Assembly (NCBI GenBank): GCA_034638255.1
Contig: JAWPGT010000020.1
Span: forward strand, 310,001-374,000
From: Coprinus comatus
Lineage: Eukaryota > Basidiomycota > Agaricomycetes > Agaricales > Agaricaceae
Direction: 5' to 3'
Length of the DNA stretch: 64,000 bases
Every line of letters begins with the position of its first letter. The stretch's first letter is position 1. The translations under genes were made by a program, and so were the position numbers. The notes under the pieces were generated by a model. The model was not told where the DNA came from. It saw only the letters and a program-made list of their open reading frames with translations, and made no database searches. Of the stretch, positions 10,725 through 23,100 are shown piece by piece.

Positions 10725-12912
10725 TGGATATTTTGTAGATGAAGATGAATTGATGATAAGTTTGTGTATATGTAAAGGTTGTTAATGAGATCTGAGAATT
10801 GCTTATTATATAAACTATCTGTCGGAGAAAGACCAATCAAATTACGTTATACAGCTCATGTACCACAAGTTAGGCCTTCAGAGTGCGCTTCATGTTGTTT
10901 CATTCAACCCCGCAACTGGAAAATTAAATGAATCCGCTTATGACAATTCACATTAGTATCTTCCACAAAATACTAAACAAACGTTCAATTCATAATAACA
11001 ATTGCCAGTACCTTTTACTAACAATGAGAGACTCGTAACAGATTCATCAGCTCCTTTCCCCTAGTGGCCCTCGGCTTGAAAGCCAAATGGCCATGCGGCT
11101 CAATTTTAAAGTATCGGAGATATGTACCAGTACTTACATATTCATCTGTCCATTGAATGACGTCTGGCCTCCTTGAGCCGAAATGGATTAAGGGATCAGT
11201 CAAAACGACATTTCATCATACCTTGCACTGTACAGTAACTACATTACGTGTGACTGCGGCAAGTAAACCCCTTTGCTTTCATCCGAGAGCATACCATGAT
11301 AATAGCACTAGTACGGGTATTAGTATCTGTCACTTGAACTTCTGGTGATTAAAATTCAGAAGAATACTTGGAGTAGAGATCTCGCTGATACGTCCTTTTC
11401 ACAATCCGCTTACTCGAATCCGTGAATACCGCATAACCAATCTGTCACCATTCTTCATAAACATAAACATACATTCCTCGACAGCATGCCCATGACAATG
11501 AATAGTGATGAAAGTGATACCAACTCCGTCATAGGTGATATAAACAATAACCCTTCACAAACGATAGAAATCTATCAAGCGACATATACACAGTCATATC
11601 TCAAACAAAAGAATGAGAATCTTTAACAAGGTTACACAAAGGTATACTATCTGTATACACCATAAGTAAAAATATGATGATGCCGTTAAGGGGCCGAGTA
11701 TCGCCATGGATAACTTGGTGTTTAATCATTAAGTGATTCTGAATCACTGCCACCAGTGGTGTTCCTAGATACATACACCGGAAAGCATCGAGACAGAGTT
11801 CTCGGCCGCAACTAGTACCCGCCGCAAAAAAGAAGCTCGCCGAGAGCCAAGACAAAATATGATTGTTGCTCGAGTATCCCCGTCACCTTATTCCCTCGCA
11901 TTCCCCGAACAATCAATGGTTCAACCATAGGCCGTTCAAATAGTCACAAGGACTAATAAAACATGTACTCTGGTATGTGGATAGAATAGGATTAACCACG
12001 ATGGTCGGAAACTGTGTGACAGTATGGAATTTTGACGTTCCCAGCAAATATTGGCAACTGCAACGTTTGATTAGATCAGTACAGCATACGTCTCCCTTGG
12101 AAATGAGCCTAGTAGGCACTTCTACTGGGTGGATGTCTCAGAGATTCGTATTTCATATTCTGCCAACCAGGCCATAACGATGAGAAAATATACATATTCT
12201 AAATTGTTGCATCCAGCCTTAGCGCTTGCTTAATTTTTGAACCAAAGTTCCTCATATTTTCTGACTCAGGCTAATTCCCATAACTTATAATAAGAACTCT
12301 CCAGTAAGCTTTGTTTTACGCGTCGCGATTCATGAGCACGAAGAGCCACGACATGATATATCAACAGAACGCAGCCGCATCCTTGACTCCTTGACGTATA
12401 AGAATCTGACAGTTGCTGTTGCTCTTCAAGCCTCAAACCCCGCCGCGACAGCTCACCTGTTCAGCTCACCATCGAAACAGAAATCATATCAAGATCGGTT
12501 TATTGATAAACAGAGCTGATCCATACTTCACGACAATTACAAATTGAAGAAGTTGTATGTTTTTCCATTGAGATGAAGTGATCACTGATCATACGCATAC
12601 ACCGTTTAACAAGACAGCGAAATGGGCGGAAGGTTTTATAATCATACCATCCTGATCACGATTCATCTGATATTCTTTATGTTACAACTGATAGGAGACA
12701 AAACTACTTTTACATTGCTCGTTCGCACTTTCCTTCATAACAAAACGGAAGACCCTCTGAAAACCCACGCTTTACGACCCCTTTACCCTCTTTGACCATA
12801 CTTCATAACGATACTGATACATTGGTATAATCCTGACTCCTGAGCACAATCCTAGCAGCACTGGTATCCAAACACACATACGTCGGACTCATCGGCGTCC
12901 CATTAATACTCT
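10725..12912. other. gene-free region
   Basis: No supportable gene, RNA gene or repeat was seen in about 2.2 kb. Open frames are under 85 codons and lack motifs. Confidence 0.5.
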
Positions 12913-13443
12913 CTACTTCTCTTCATTGTCTTCACTCTCTTTCTTTTCTTCATACTCTCCACAGTCGTCATAGTCGTCATAGTCGTCAATCTTGTCATAT
13001 TCTTCGTGCTCCTCATAGTCGTCAATCTCCTCATACTCTTCACTCTCTTCACTTCCCTCTTGATCTCGCTCAGTCATACAGTAATCGTAGTCACGAAAGT
13101 GACCACAAGGCCTAAGCTTATTGCCATTCTCATCGTACGTCCAATAAAACATAATATTCTCAAGTTTAATATCCCCAAATAAGTGCCCCTTTGTTTCGTA
13201 CAGGTACTTATGGCCTGAATAAAAATAAATAAAATCACACACCAAAGAACCGCCTCAGTCAAGCATCACAACATCATGGAACATCGAAATATACCCACGT
13301 TTAAGGACATCTTCAAAGACAGTTTTCACATCTTCTAGAGAGGACAATTCACTTATTGGCGACAACTCTTCTTTAACAAAAGCCATGTTGAAATTCCTTC
13401 CAGTTTCAGTGGTAAAGGTGACACGAGAAGTAGAGTCGTTCAT
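12913..13443 (-). pseudogene. FunK1-like protein kinase remnant with acidic tail
   Basis: Two exons (13443-13299 and 13214-12913) join in phase to 148 codons. The front part reads VKEELSPISELSSLEDVKTVF, then HKYLYETKGHLFGDIKLENIMF and HFRDYDYCMT. This is the catalytic-loop half of the FunK1 kinase family of basidiomycetes. The nucleotide-binding lobe and the C-terminal lobe are missing. The usual HRD reads FGD: the catalytic Asp stays but His and Arg are gone. The metal-binding DxD region reads DYDYC. The protein then turns into about 50 residues that are nearly all Glu, Asp, Tyr and Ser. It is open with a working splice, so it may be a short expressed gene, but as a kinase it looks dead. Confidence 0.6.
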
Positions 13444-16074
13444 GGGAGGGTTTCTGTTAGAGACGTAAGAGAGTGCCTCAAGGCTTTATCTCCCACTTTT
13501 ATGACTCTAAGCCTCGAGTCGAGAAGCCCGTCTTTGATTGACATTTAACAACAGTCACACCTAAAATAGATGTACGGTCCGCTCCCATGATGCACGCTGA
13601 CTCCACCATTGCTGAACTGAGCTGTTGAACAAAAATATAAGCCTAGTATCATGTGCTTTGATCTTCAGTTGTGAGAGGTCGAGCTGGGTTAAGCGCTAAG
13701 AGCCATAGACGGGCTATGGTAATGATAGACCAATGTTGAATAATGACAGGACTGACCTTTTTTTGTGAAATAGGGGGTAGGGATAACACACCGCTGTCAA
13801 TGGTAACGTAGTATTTGTCAGTCTCTTTATTGTGGCAAAGTTGCCACAATAAGGTGTCCTTCAGTGGTCCTTCACACCACGTTCGCCAAGTACTAGTCAT
13901 GGGCTTCCTTGATTCCGTTCCAAATATAGCCTATGTACTACCATACTACCACATGATATTCCTCCTATGTCAAACGTCAAACAATAGTCTAGAAAACGAC
14001 TGCGCACTTCAAGAAAAAATATGCCAGCATGGTGTTTCGAACTTGAGGTGTTTGAGCGTTGTGAGAGGGACGTTGACAACCAAGCGGGCCGTTCTCACCG
14101 ATGCCCCCAATTTCATGTATAGTAAGTACAGCACAAGGCTAACAAACAGGGCTAGTGACCCCTTATCTAGTTCTATTATGGTGTACAACACCTTCTATAA
14201 CTGATCCATGATACACGTTATCATCCCAAACATTTCGCAGTTTTCATCTATTCACGAGGGGGGTATACACATAATCCATATCCGTTCCACAAGAGTTTTC
14301 TCTAGTAGTAACAAGCCTGGGCCTCCAAATTTATAAATGGTAATAGTAATCTGATAGTAGAATAATCTGATAACCTACGTCATGATATCACTATCACCAT
14401 GTTTAATTAATAAAATCACAGGCCCACGGTGTACGCTATACCTTATCCTAGCATATGGAAGCCCGGAGGGCAACACTAAATGAGAACATTAATAAAGAAC
14501 GTGCTTACGAAGGAACGGAGAGTAAACAGCCACGAGATCCGGTCTATTAAGCAGTAGTACTACTATGAAGGAGAGAACATTGGGGAACAGGTAAGAGATT
14601 CGTTAGGGTATAAGATGGAGACCTCCATCTTATATATGGACATGCGATCAGTAAGACATTGTTAGTGATGTCAATGGTGTAACATGTTTACAGCATATCC
14701 TATATGACTTGTGAAGATCATTTAAAGTTCACTACTCGAATGTCAAGATTCCGTTTCTTTAACACTACAATGACTCACACGATTGCACAAACGCGCGTCT
14801 TAACCATGATTCTTGTAATCAGGGTCCCATAACCCCACATAGTAGATAGGTACATTACACACATGCATGTGATCTAAAATCCACCCTATTCTATGAAAAT
14901 CAAATCTCTCCTTAGCATTCTAAAGAGAATCATAATCAGGAGTCCACAAGGATAATTAATGCAAGGACCTATGACGTCGATTATCCATTATACTGAACGC
15001 TAGTTTTTGTACAAAACCCAGCTTTTATAAGCCTTTAAACTGAAAACTGACTGACGCATCACATTTTACCCTAACGTTAACTTCTGATACAGAATAAAAT
15101 GAACTGTCAATTATGGACAGTTAACAAATACTTACGAGAAAACTTGAAACACAAACAGATATGGTGTGTAACCGGAGATGCGAATTCAGGTGCAAGTCTC
15201 TTGATGAATGTTTGAACCTGAGCTCAAAAAAAATTACGATCCCTAGTGAAAAAGTTCATTTCCTATCATATACTTACTTGAATGGACATGCTTTTTTTTT
15301 CAGCCCTAAGAGAAATTGATCACAACTTTTGATAACGGTTCGCTTAAAGCCTCAAGGCCTCCGCGCTAGTCAGCGCCTCAATACTTTTGAGAGCTTCTGA
15401 CAGGTCTGATCTGCATCTCTTGATCAATGATTCCTAAAAAGCGGAGTCAGGGTTGTTCACGTTCAAAAAAACGATAGGTTAACATCTGTTAACATGTGGT
15501 TCCAAGCCAAGTTCCGGCGGCTCCAAGAAATATTTAAGCACGTAACAATGTGCTTCTCTCTTGCCTTCGTAACGGACAATATTCGGTTTTTTGGCTAGAA
15601 CCCATTAGCAATTCAATGGAGCAATATCTCGGTATATGTCGGTATCGATTATCGGAGTAAGGGTTCCACAAACTTCCCACCCGAAGCTAATTTTAAATAT
15701 CGGTCCTAGGATACCTTTGCATCAGCAATATATGGGGAACGGATCACATGTGCCCTTACTTACGGAGAGAGAAGAAACATGGGGAAGAAATCCGTGACAA
15801 ATGCTGAACAAACAATAAGTAGTTGCGATAGGATGAGATGTCAGCGGATTAAAATCCCGAGGAGTTTGAAGAGGGGAAAACCAGGCACTGATGATTGAGC
15901 AAGTGGAGTGAGATGTTGAAGAGACAACGGGTCGGAGAACGACCCTGATTACCGAAAGCAGACAGTATCCAAAAATATATATTCTCAGCTCAGGTATAGT
16001 AGGGGGCCAGGACAAGGGGGGAGAATAGGCTGTGGTATATGGTGCTGATCCTAAGATCGAAACGATTTGGCAGT
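13444..16074. other. gene-free region
   Basis: About 2.6 kb carries no gene I can support. It holds one perfect palindrome at 13827-13852, listed separately. The longest open frame here (129 codons, plus strand, 13815-14204) has no domain, no biased codon use and no splice partner. Confidence 0.5.
13827..13852. repeat. perfect 12-bp inverted repeat, 2-bp spacer
   Basis: TTATTGTGGCAA (13827-13838) and TTGCCACAATAA (13841-13852) are exact reverse complements separated by AG. It could form a cruciform or hairpin, or bind a dimeric protein. It is not next to a visible gene. Confidence 0.7.
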
Positions 16075-16982
16075 CTAATATCCATGGCCAGTCGGTTGGT
16101 TGGCACGTACGAGGGCTGGTCCATTAGATCTAAACGAGATTGGCGGGTTATTTGTAAATCATGTACGATAGGAGTAAGTTGTACTCACGTTCCGATGCGC
16201 TGGGCGCCTGCTTTGAACATCTCAAGTGCTTTCTCAAATGTCCGAATGCCCGCGGACGCTTTGACCTTGACGGCACCGTTTTTGTATGCGACTGTCCTCC
16301 ACATGAGGTTCACATCTTCTGCCGTTGCCCCAGGCCCTGGTTGGAAGCCGGTGCATGTTTTGACAAAGGCTGCACCGGCTTCTGCAGCGATGTAACATGC
16401 GGTGATTTTTTCTTCGTCGGAGAGGAAGGCTGTTTCTATGATGACCTTGACGGGGTATGGCTGGGATGCCTGGACGGTTGAATAGATGTCCGTGTATACC
16501 TGTGCGTAGTTCTTTGACTTGAGAGCACCGAGACAAATGACAGTGTCTATCTCTCGGGCACCGTCTGCAATGGCCTGATTAGCCTCGTAAGCCTTTGCCT
16601 TTATTGAGGTTGCGCCGAGGGGGAAGCCCACGACGCAGCAGACGATGGTGTTCGAGTTTGCTTTGGCCATACGCTCAAAGACTTGTGTAACGTTGGAGCC
16701 ATTGACGCAGCACGACTAGGACTGCGTTATTGAGGGACGGACAGCTGAGTAGCAGAGATGAAGACTGACCTTGAATCTGTATCTAATAGCGTCGTCGCAG
16801 AGACGGTCTACCTGTGCGGCAGTGGCATCTGGGGCGAGGAGGGTGTGGTCGATGGCCTGGGGAAGACGGATGTCGTCGGGAGAGACGATATCGGCAAGGG
16901 GAGACGGAGGGCTGGGGCCTTCGAGGACGTCTTTGATCTTTGATTGGATGGCGCTGGCCCAGTACTCGTTGGTGCGGTGCAT
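16075..16982 (-). CDS. DERA: deoxyribose-phosphate aldolase
   Basis: This class I aldolase splits 2-deoxyribose 5-phosphate into glyceraldehyde 3-phosphate and acetaldehyde in deoxynucleoside breakdown. The exons are 16982-16770, 16715-16189 and 16129-16075, giving 264 residues, close to the family size. The motifs in order are IDHTLLAPDATAAQVDRLCDDA, FKSCCVNGSNV at the first splice, VVGFPLGATS, GAREIDTVI, VKVIIETAFLSDEEK, AAFVKTCTGF with the Schiff-base Lys, and KASAGIRTFEKALEMF with the second essential Lys. The end reads RIGTSNGPALV. The ATG at 16982 fits the family start (MHRTNEYWASAI). A further in-frame ATG at 17087 would add 35 unusual residues and reach to about 20 bp from the opposite gene. 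The gene is divergent from the Hsp78 copy, about 125 bp apart. Confidence 0.93.
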
Positions 16983-17107
16983 CTCTGCTCTGGCTTCTGC
17001 CCAATCTTCTCCTCCACCTATATATCTGCCCTCATCCGAGGTCTCCGCGGAATTTCGGCATCTTGTCTGATCTCCGCATATAGTCAACTTACCACCCGTC
17101 GTCCACC

Positions 17108-19773
17108 ATGGCCACCAGGCTGCTCACAAGACCCACCCTTTGGCTACGCACCCGTGCACGCCCAGCACCACTGTTACTTGTCCCGACTGCTTGTGTAGCC
17201 GTTCGTCGTCTTCCACGACTTACTCTCTCCCGCCAGTATGCGACTCCTCCAGGCGGTGGTCAACAGGGCTTTCCTGGATTCAGCTTCGCGCCACAAGGCA
17301 AGGGAGAAGCTTTGAAAGAATATGTATGTCTAAGGCGCAGAGGCACTGCTCACCGATGCTGACAATGACGACAGAGTACAGACCTTACGGCACTTGCAAA
17401 GGAGGGCAAGCTGGACCCTGTCATTGGCAGAGACGAAGGTATGTTCAAGCGTAGTCTACACCCCATCCACAAACTCACAAATCCTCGTAGAAATCCGTCG
17501 CACCATCCAAAGTGAGTATATGCGCCATATATATGCACTGGTCATCTGCTGATGGAGAACAAGTCCTGTCCCGGAGAACAAAGTCCAATCCGGTGCTCAT
17601 TGGCCCTCCCGGTGTCGGAAAGACTGCAATCCTCGAAGGACTCGCCAGTAGAATAGTGGCGAAAGAGGTCCCTGAAGTATGTCTCATTTTTTATATGTCT
17701 TTGTCACTTCTGACGTCATTCAGTCGCTACAAAATAAACGCGTGCTTTCCATCGACCTTTCGTCTGTGCTGGCTGGCTCAGGCATCCGCGGGCAATTTGA
17801 GGAAAAATTCAAGGCGCTCTTGCGTGACATTGAAGACGAGGTATGTCCAGCATTCCACTCACCAGCGTCTGCTAATTCTTTTCAGTCTGGAAAGGTAATT
17901 TGTTTCATTGATGAAATCCGTATGTAAAAATATTTCAATTCGCCACCGCCATTAGTCCATTAATTATTCTATAGATACCCTTTTCCAGCTCGGTAAGAGC
18001 GAAGGCGGCGTTGATGGCGGACAAATGATCAAACCAGCTCTCGCCCGTGGTCTCCAGCTTGTTGGCGCCACAACTCGTATGTTGCATGTTGTTCTATTGC
18101 ATATTATCTCCTGATGCCAGCCATCATAGCTGACGAATATCGGAAAACTATCGGCAAAGATGCTGCACTCGAGCGTCGATTCCAGCCTGTGAAAATTGAT
18201 GAGCCAACCGTCGCATCTACAATCTCCATCCTCCGCGGACTGAAATCTCGTTATGAAGTTCATCACGGAGTGAGAAATATCTGATGCTGCACTTGTCACC
18301 GCAGCTGTATATAGCGCACGCTATATTTCCGACCGTTTTCTTCCTGACAAGGCGATTGATCTCGTTGACGAGGCCGCTTCTTCCTTGCGCCTAGCACAAG
18401 AGAGCAAACCTGATGAACTTGAGCATCTAGAACGCCAGGTTGTTACCCTACAAATTGAGTTTGAGAGCTTGAAAAGGGAGACTGATGTATTTAGTGTGGA
18501 AAGAAAGGAAAAAGTCCAAAAGGAGCTAGAGAAAAACGAGAAGAAGCAGATAAATTAACCACGATTTGGAAAAACGGTGGGTATTCTTCATCTCCTTTCT
18601 ACCAAATTGTTGACATTGTCTACGTGATTAGAACGGGCGCGACTGGACCAGATTAAAAAAATTAAACAAACCCTTGAGGACGCCAAGCATCAACTTGAAG
18701 TTGCCCAGCGTCAAAGTCAATTTGAGCTTGCCTCTCGTCTCCGTTTTGCCACAATCCCAGAACTTGAGAAAAAGCTTCCAAAGGAGAGAGAACAAGATGA
18801 CGAGGAATCTCCTATAGCTATGTTACATGATCGAGTAACTAGCAGTGATATATCTAGAGTAGTCGCCAAAGCGACTGGTATCCCCGTCTCTAACCTATTG
18901 AAGGGAGAAAGGGATAAACTCGTTCATGTGAGCTTTCTATTCTATCATCATCCCACTCAGTGGCTGAAGTTTTATTTTTAGATGGAAGAATCCCTTAAGA
19001 AACGTGTGATTGGGCAAGACCATGTTGTGGCCTCTATCAGCGATGCTGTTCGTATCTCTCGCGCTGGACTCCAGGCTCCCAATCGCCCTGTTGCTTCCTT
19101 CCTCTTCCTCGGTCCCACAGGTGTTGGAAAGGTATGTTTTGTGATTTCCGCTGTTCTCCTCGGCCATAAGCTCATTTTAGGCTAGACAGAACTATGTAAG
19201 GCGTTGGCAGGATTCTTATTCAATGATGAACAACGTGGATTGATTACTATTGACATTCTCGCTCATCAATCAGCCACAAACCCAGACGGTACAATCACCA
19301 AAGCAGCAAAAACTGAAGTAATGGAACGTACATCTGAATATTTCCCTCCCGAACTCTTAAACCGACTCGATTCCATCCAAGTTTTCAATAAACTAGGAAA
19401 AGAATCTATACTCAACATTGTCGACTTACGTTTATCCGAAGTTGCAGAAAGACTCAAATCTCGAAGAATCGAATTGAACGTGACGGAAGAAGCTAGGAAA
19501 TTACTCTCTGATCTTGGTTATTCAGAAGTGTATGGAGCACGTGCGATTGCCAGGATTGTTAGGACGGATGTTTTATTCCCTCTTGCTCAAAAGTTATTGA
19601 GGGGTACTGTTCGTGATGGAGATGTTGTCAAGATTGATGTTTATAATGGCAAGGTTGAAATTGTTGAAAATCATCCTCCTGATCCTACTCTTGCTAGTCC
19701 AGCTTCGGAAGTTAACCCGGAGATGACTCCCCCAAAGGATGACGAAGCTTTGGATGAGAATTCTAACCTTTAA
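17108..19773 (+). pseudogene. HSP78: mitochondrial ClpB-type disaggregase (Hsp78), disrupted copy
   Basis: Hsp78 is the mitochondrial matrix AAA+ unfoldase that works with Hsp70. An Arg-rich mitochondrial presequence (MATRLLTRPTLWLRTRARPA) leads directly to the first AAA+ module. That module is whole: GPPGVGKT Walker A, ICFIDEI Walker [12 protein letters not shown]. The Clp N-domain is absent, as in other Hsp78. The damage lies later. One extra base near 18275 gives TGA at 18282-18284. One missing base near 18546 gives TAA at 18556-18558. Between them the other frame reads perfect ClpB ([23 protein letters not shown]). In the second module Walker A (GPTGVGK) is present, but about 90 codons with pore loop, Walker B and sensor 1 are missing: LITID joins straight to ILAHQSATNPDGTIT near 19254. 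The C-terminal lid is intact. It is either a dying gene or two base-call errors plus a true deletion. Confidence 0.75.
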
Positions 19774-20112
19774 TAGAAAATTTTTCTTACCTCTTACTAT
19801 TTTCGTCACCACCCCCATTTGCATTTTTATCGGATTTAGAAAATCGAACTGTCAACATGTAGCTTATTATTCGTTTCCCTTGTTCATATACTAACACACC
19901 CCACTCCTATAACCCTCACTCTATTATTCTACATAGATATATAGTATAGATCAACAACGAGTAATGTTCGTTTACATAGTCATTTTTAAATACTGTATCT
20001 AAAGAACAGAAAGGAAAAGGAAACCCATAATAATTAGTCCATACATAACATAACACATACAATGGTAATAAAAAAATCGCATTCGCATAGCATAACGTAC
20101 AAAACATAAGCA
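19774..20112. other. tail-to-tail intergenic, Hsp78 / IBtk-like
   Basis: This is 339 bases of 3' flank between converging genes. It is AT-rich and no gene is seen. Confidence 0.5.
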
Positions 20113-23100
20113 CTAAGCAACAGGCGGCGTTGCAGTAGCAGTGGGAGAAGGATTAGCCTTTTGAGTTGGTCGCCTACGTCTATTGTTATTCCTGTTGCTG
20201 ATATTGCTCTTATTATTAGCTGTGGAAGTCGAAGATGAACCCGACGCCGAGGGACGAGGTTGGTTGCTATCGTTGGTATTCCCGTTACGACCTTGTTGTA
20301 GATTCGGAGGGTTTAGGTTTTCGCCTCTTTCTCTTCCTTCCTTCTCTTTCTGAGAATCTCGTTTTTCTCCTCCACCTTTTCTTTCTTGTTTGTCACGTTT
20401 ATCTCCTGTAATCCCACCACCTCCTCTATTCGTCTTCCCATTTCTCCTCACATGCTGTTTCTGTTTTCCACTTCCAACAACCTCACTCCGATTCTGAAAC
20501 TGTTCCAATGCTTCCATCTCAAACTTAACTCTCGCCTCTTCTTCTTGCCACCATCTCAAAAACTCTTCTTCCTGAATTCTTTGTTTTTCCTCTTCTTGAA
20601 TCTCCAATATCGATCTTTTGTCTTTTAAAGGATCCGTTTGGAATTGTTGTCTTTCTTCTTGTTGGAGATGTTGAATTGCAACAAACGATATTCCACTCGT
20701 ATTTGTATTTGTATTTGTATTCAGATTCGGGTTCGAACTGTTCATGTTCATATCTTTTCCGTTCTCGTTCCTACTACCATTACCACTCATAGTATTAGCG
20801 GCGATAGAGTTGGTGGTTGTATTTATAGATTGTAAAGGTGACGATGACAACAGAGGAGGTATAGATTCAATCGGATGGTTTCTAGACCAAACTTTTCCTC
20901 CACCACTAAAAGAAAAGAAAAAAAAAGAATTTCAATCAATTAATAAATGACGATAAAATATATCGATATCAGAGAAAAAGAAATAACATACGAAACATTT
21001 CGTTGTCCGATATTACTCTTCGAACCAGAAGCAGACATTCTCGTAGGTGTAATCGTCGGTCCCATCACCAAACCCGAACCCGAACCCGAATTGGGTATCA
21101 CAGGAGTCGTAGACGAATTCGATACCGAAGGCGTTGATACTTTCATTTTTACTGGAGTAACTTGACCTTGACCTTGACCTTGGGGTACTGGTATCTGACT
21201 CGACCCACGGACCTGAACCTGTGGTTTCTGAGCATTAGAAGAAGATTGAACATTAACATTTTCTTTCGAATATTGTTCGGATCCAGATCCAATACTGAAA
21301 ACATCCACAGGTTGTATAGACGTTGTTTTCCAAGGTGAACCAGATCCAGTTGGGATTTTAGTTCCTTGAGGTGGTGTTGAAGGTGACAATGGAACCCATT
21401 GTTGTTGTCCTTTCGAAGGTGTTCTAAGTAATTGATTTGATTTTGTCCTTGAAATAAGAGGTGGATGAGGATTAGGTTTTATTTGACTAGCAGCAGCTTC
21501 TGCCATAACAGTTTTCATATCAACCCTAATTAAAAAGTTAAAATTTTATTAAGCAACAGACAACAACAGCAATTAAAAGAACTTACTTGGGAGTAACATG
21601 AGCTTTCCATACAGCCCCTTGATTACCAGTAGAATGAGAGGCTACTGAACCCGACCCCGTTAAATCCGTATCATCCATAGTAAAAATATCATCACCCGAA
21701 GGTGGTCTTCTAAGATTCTTCACCAATACTCCCTCATCCTTCTGCATCTTCCCAAACCCACACCCAACCTTATCCTTATCCCTATCCTTATTCTTATCAA
21801 ACTTCGGTATCACCAAACCATTCCTCTTCCCAACCCAAGGTTTATTCGACCTAACAAAATAAACCGGAACATCCTGCAACTCCAACCACTTTTCATATTT
21901 CATCATCGCTTCTCTTTCAAACACACCACTTCTCACAAATGGAGCTTTCTGTTCTTGTTTCATCATCGCATATTTCGCTAATTGAATTACAAGTTCTTGA
22001 GGTAATTCATCCAACATTCGAGTTTCCAAGAATAATTCCATATTGGCTGTGATGTAACTTTGTATTCGATCGATTAATTGTTCTGCATGATAATATGTTG
22101 CATATTCAAGAACGTAACATGCGTTATGGATGTTTGAGAATGTTAATATCACTGAGGAGCATAATAAGACCAAACGGTCAAGAAGCAATTCGTTCTAAAA
22201 ACAAAAGAAAAAGAAAAAAGATCTCAGCTATTAAAGCAAAGTAAGATAACAATAAAAAAGAACATACCGCAACAGCCATAACTTCAAACATAAATTCAAG
22301 CACCCCATCAACAGACCTAACAAACTCAAGTTTCTCAAACAACTCCTCATCCATCCCACAACAAACAAACCTCAACACAAACTCCACCACATCCCATTTC
22401 ATATGTTTCAAATCAACTCTAATCACACCATCTTCATCCCATCTACACCTAGTCCAAACCGATTCATCAAAAAAACTTTGAAACAACTCCGACCTAGCTC
22501 TTAAAATCACCGAATGTACACAAACATCTCGATCTTCTAATTCAAGTATAACATCCGGTACAAGTGGGAGTGGAATTTTCTTTATAGATGATTGAACCAT
22601 ATTAAAAAGTTTGGTCATATCCATAACCATGGTAGGTATAGGCATAATCTTGACTGGTCTTTCCAGAACTTTAAGTAGTTCATGTAACTGAAAAACTCTT
22701 CCAAGGCCTTGTAACTCGGCTTTAATCTGCGTGACATCCAATTTAATCTTTCTTTGAACCGCATATGGTTCGACAGAAAGGAATACCCTTCTATCCCATA
22801 GAGCAAGCGAGTTGTCCGAGTATAGATAGTGTAAGAACATGAGGACAGAGAGAGGTTGGCAACCTTCGAATAAGATTCGCGCCAATTGTTTAGCTCCAGG
22901 TCCAGGGACTGTATTGACTCGAGAGAGCGGAGTCATTGTGGCAATTCGTATATTTTGTAGTTCATCCTTAACGGAAGAACCCTTCTTATTGGTTGCTGAG
23001 AGAATGTCACAAAGAACCTCCGAGCGAGCGGCCAGAATGAGACCATGTACAGGGAATACAGCTCCTGAAGGAAATTGCACCAAAGTATCCGCACCATGAG

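Noticed and set aside
13815..14204. 129-codon plus-strand frame
   Set aside because: It has no motif, signal peptide, splice partner or composition typical of coding sequence here, and it begins in the palindrome.
16039..16481. plus-strand frames over the aldolase
   Set aside because: They are antisense to well-conserved DERA exons.
18270..18305. the break in Hsp78 explained as a 35-nt intron (GTGAGA...CGCAG)
   Set aside because: It is too short, removes conserved codons and joins in the wrong frame; the text between reads correct ClpB after a one-base shift.
20386..20950. plus-strand frames rich in Ser, Phe and Leu
   Set aside because: They are antisense shadows of the disordered C-terminus of the IBtk-like gene.
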